A DNA stretch of 33,650 nucleotides from assembly GCA_022570885.1 (NCBI GenBank), contig JACZYW010000005.1, positions 1 through 33,650 on the forward strand. Direction: 5' to 3'. The translations under genes were made by a program, and so were the position numbers. Positions 32,683 to 33,650 of this stretch are shown in pieces (positions within the stretch are counted from its first letter, which is position 1; the number at the start of each line of letters is the position of its first letter). This DNA comes from Chloroflexota bacterium. Its GTDB lineage: Bacteria; Chloroflexota; Dehalococcoidia; DSTF01; RBG-16-68-14. Under the pieces are notes generated by a model, which was given only the letters and a program-made list of their open reading frames with translations, did no database searches and had not been told where the DNA came from.

Positions 32683-33650
32683 TCAGCGCAGGTGCCAGGT
32701 TCGTGGAGCGATGAGCTCGTCCGCTTCCGGCGGTCCCCAGCTGCCTGCGGGATAGGGGCGTACCGGCGGCATTGCGTCGAGCACCGGCTGCACGACGGTC
32801 CAGGCGCGCTCCACGCCGTCGCCCCGTGCGAAGAGCGTGTGGTCACCGTCCATTGCCTCGTGGAGGAGGCGCTCGTACGCCTCTGCGGGCTGGGCCATGA
32901 ACGATTCGCCGTAAGAGAACCCCATATGCACCGGCTTTACTCTGATCTCCGGGCCCGGGACCTTAGCCAGGAAGGCGAAGCTGATCATCTCGTCGGGCTG
33001 GATGCTGATGGTGAGATGATTCGCCGGTAGCTGCTCCACCCCGGTGCCCTCGAAGAAGCGGATGGGGATGTCCCGGAAGGCGATGAGCACCTCGGTAGCA
33101 CGCCTCGGCAGGCGCTTGCCGGTGCGCAGGAAGATGGGCACGCCCGCCCAGCGCCAGTTGTCGATGGCGAGCCGGAGCGCTACGAAGGTCTCTGTCTGGG
33201 AGTCAGGGTGCACGCCCTCCTCGTCGCGATAGCCGGGCACGTCGTCACCCTCGACGCGGCTGCTCGAGTACTGCCCGCGAACGACGTTCGCCGGGTCGAG
33301 CGGCTGCATGGCGTGGAAAAGCTTGACCTTCTCGTCCCGGATCGCCTCCGGCTTGAACGAGCTCGGTGGCTCCATGGTGAGGAGCGACAGGACCTGGAAG
33401 ACGTGGTTCTGGATGATGTCGCGCAGGGCGCCCACCTCCTCATAGAAGGCGCCCCGGCCTTCGATGCCGATCGACTCGGCGACGGTAATCTGGATGTGGT
33501 CGATGGCGTCGCGGTTCCACACTCGCTCGAAGATCGAGTTGCCGAAGCGGAACACGAGGATGTTCTGCACCGTCTCCTTGCCCAGGTAGTGGTCGATGCG
33601 AAAGATCTGAGGCTCTTCGAACACCTCATGAAGTGTGTTCTCAAGCTCTT
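32683..33650 (-). CDS. zwf: Glucose-6-phosphate dehydrogenase, 5' end outside window
   Basis: This enzyme performs the first step of the oxidative pentose phosphate pathway, oxidising glucose 6-phosphate with NAD(P)+. The frame is open to the window edge (ELENTLHEVFEEPQ precedes the ATG used by the ORF track), so the N-terminal Rossmann domain is missing only because the window ends. The active-site signature RIDHYLGKE is near the visible start, followed by VFRFGNSIFERVWNRDAIDH, VGALRDIIQNHVFQVL, FLRTGKRLPRR and the C-terminal YERLLHEAMDGDHTLFARGD. It is the first visible gene of the minus-strand series that continues with PAP2. Confidence 0.95.
   Translation of the reverse strand, partial: ELENTLHEVFEEPQIFRIDHYLGKETVQNILVFRFGNSIFERVWNRDAIDHIQITVAESIGIEGRGAFYEEVGALRDIIQNHVFQVLSLLTMEPPSSFKPEAIRDEKVKLFHAMQPLDPANVVRGQYSSSRVEGDDVPGYRDEEGVHPDSQTETFVALRLAIDNWRWAGVPIFLRTGKRLPRRATEVLIAFRDIPIRFFEGTGVEQLPANHLTISIQPDEMISFAFLAKVPGPEIRVKPVHMGFSYGESFMAQPAEAYERLLHEAMDGDHTLFARGDGVERAWTVVQPVLDAMPPVRPYPAGSWGPPEADELIAPRTWHLR

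Overview
This is a high-GC bacterial window that looks like an environmental (metagenomic) contig. The chromosomal genes are a two-gene ADP-forming acyl-CoA synthetase, pyruvate kinase, a KynB-type cyclase, a GH15 hydrolase and zwf. Together with many Gly/Ala-rich lipoproteins and GAF/NarL signalling they are compatible with a Chloroflexota-like host, but that placement is an inference with low confidence. The first ~680 bp carry an alphaproteobacterial-looking NfeD gene and join a serine protease gene exactly after its GDSGG motif, which suggests a chimeric junction.

Layout. 1-680: NfeD. 638-1837: truncated S1 protease. 1991-4290 (minus): acdB, acdA and a 44-aa Asp-box ORF behind them. 4417-4491: tRNA-Gly(GCC) with its own promoter. 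The 3' half of this tRNA plus 41 bp of flank (86 bp, one mismatch) recurs at 21201-21286, so 4447-21200 reads as a 16.75-kb tRNA-integrated island. The island's left end (4.5-6.7 kb) and right end (18.9-21.1 kb) are littered with frameshifted or truncated genes: TolB-like propellers, a lipoprotein, an alpha/beta hydrolase, a LuxR HTH, a transposase piece and an inverted tRNA-Gly 3' half. No integrase remains.

The island core (6.9-15.5 kb, plus strand) is one long gene train: a degenerate receiver protein, a His-containing beta-propeller lipoprotein, a cupredoxin, a YtkA-like lipoprotein, a FixH/CopD-like membrane protein, a lipoprotein, a small membrane protein, a CcdA-type electron transporter, a DUF3179 protein and an FN3/discoidin-like lipoprotein. 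The lipoprotein at 11.5 kb is homologous to the extracytoplasmic domain fused to CcdA. The DUF3179 gene has an in-frame TGA in place of the first Cys of its CPxC motif, followed at the right distance by a perfect 7-bp hairpin, making it a selenocysteine candidate. A NarX/NarL-type two-component pair faces this train from the right. I infer an envelope copper/thiol redox system.

Right of the island (21.7-33.65 kb): a small basic protein, pyruvate kinase, a KynB-like cyclase, and a minus-strand series running zwf, PAP2 phosphatase, kinase-like membrane protein, GH15, NnrE and a flavin disulfide reductase. The PAP2 and kinase-like proteins begin with the same ~51-residue module, encoded by a 153-bp duplicated DNA segment.
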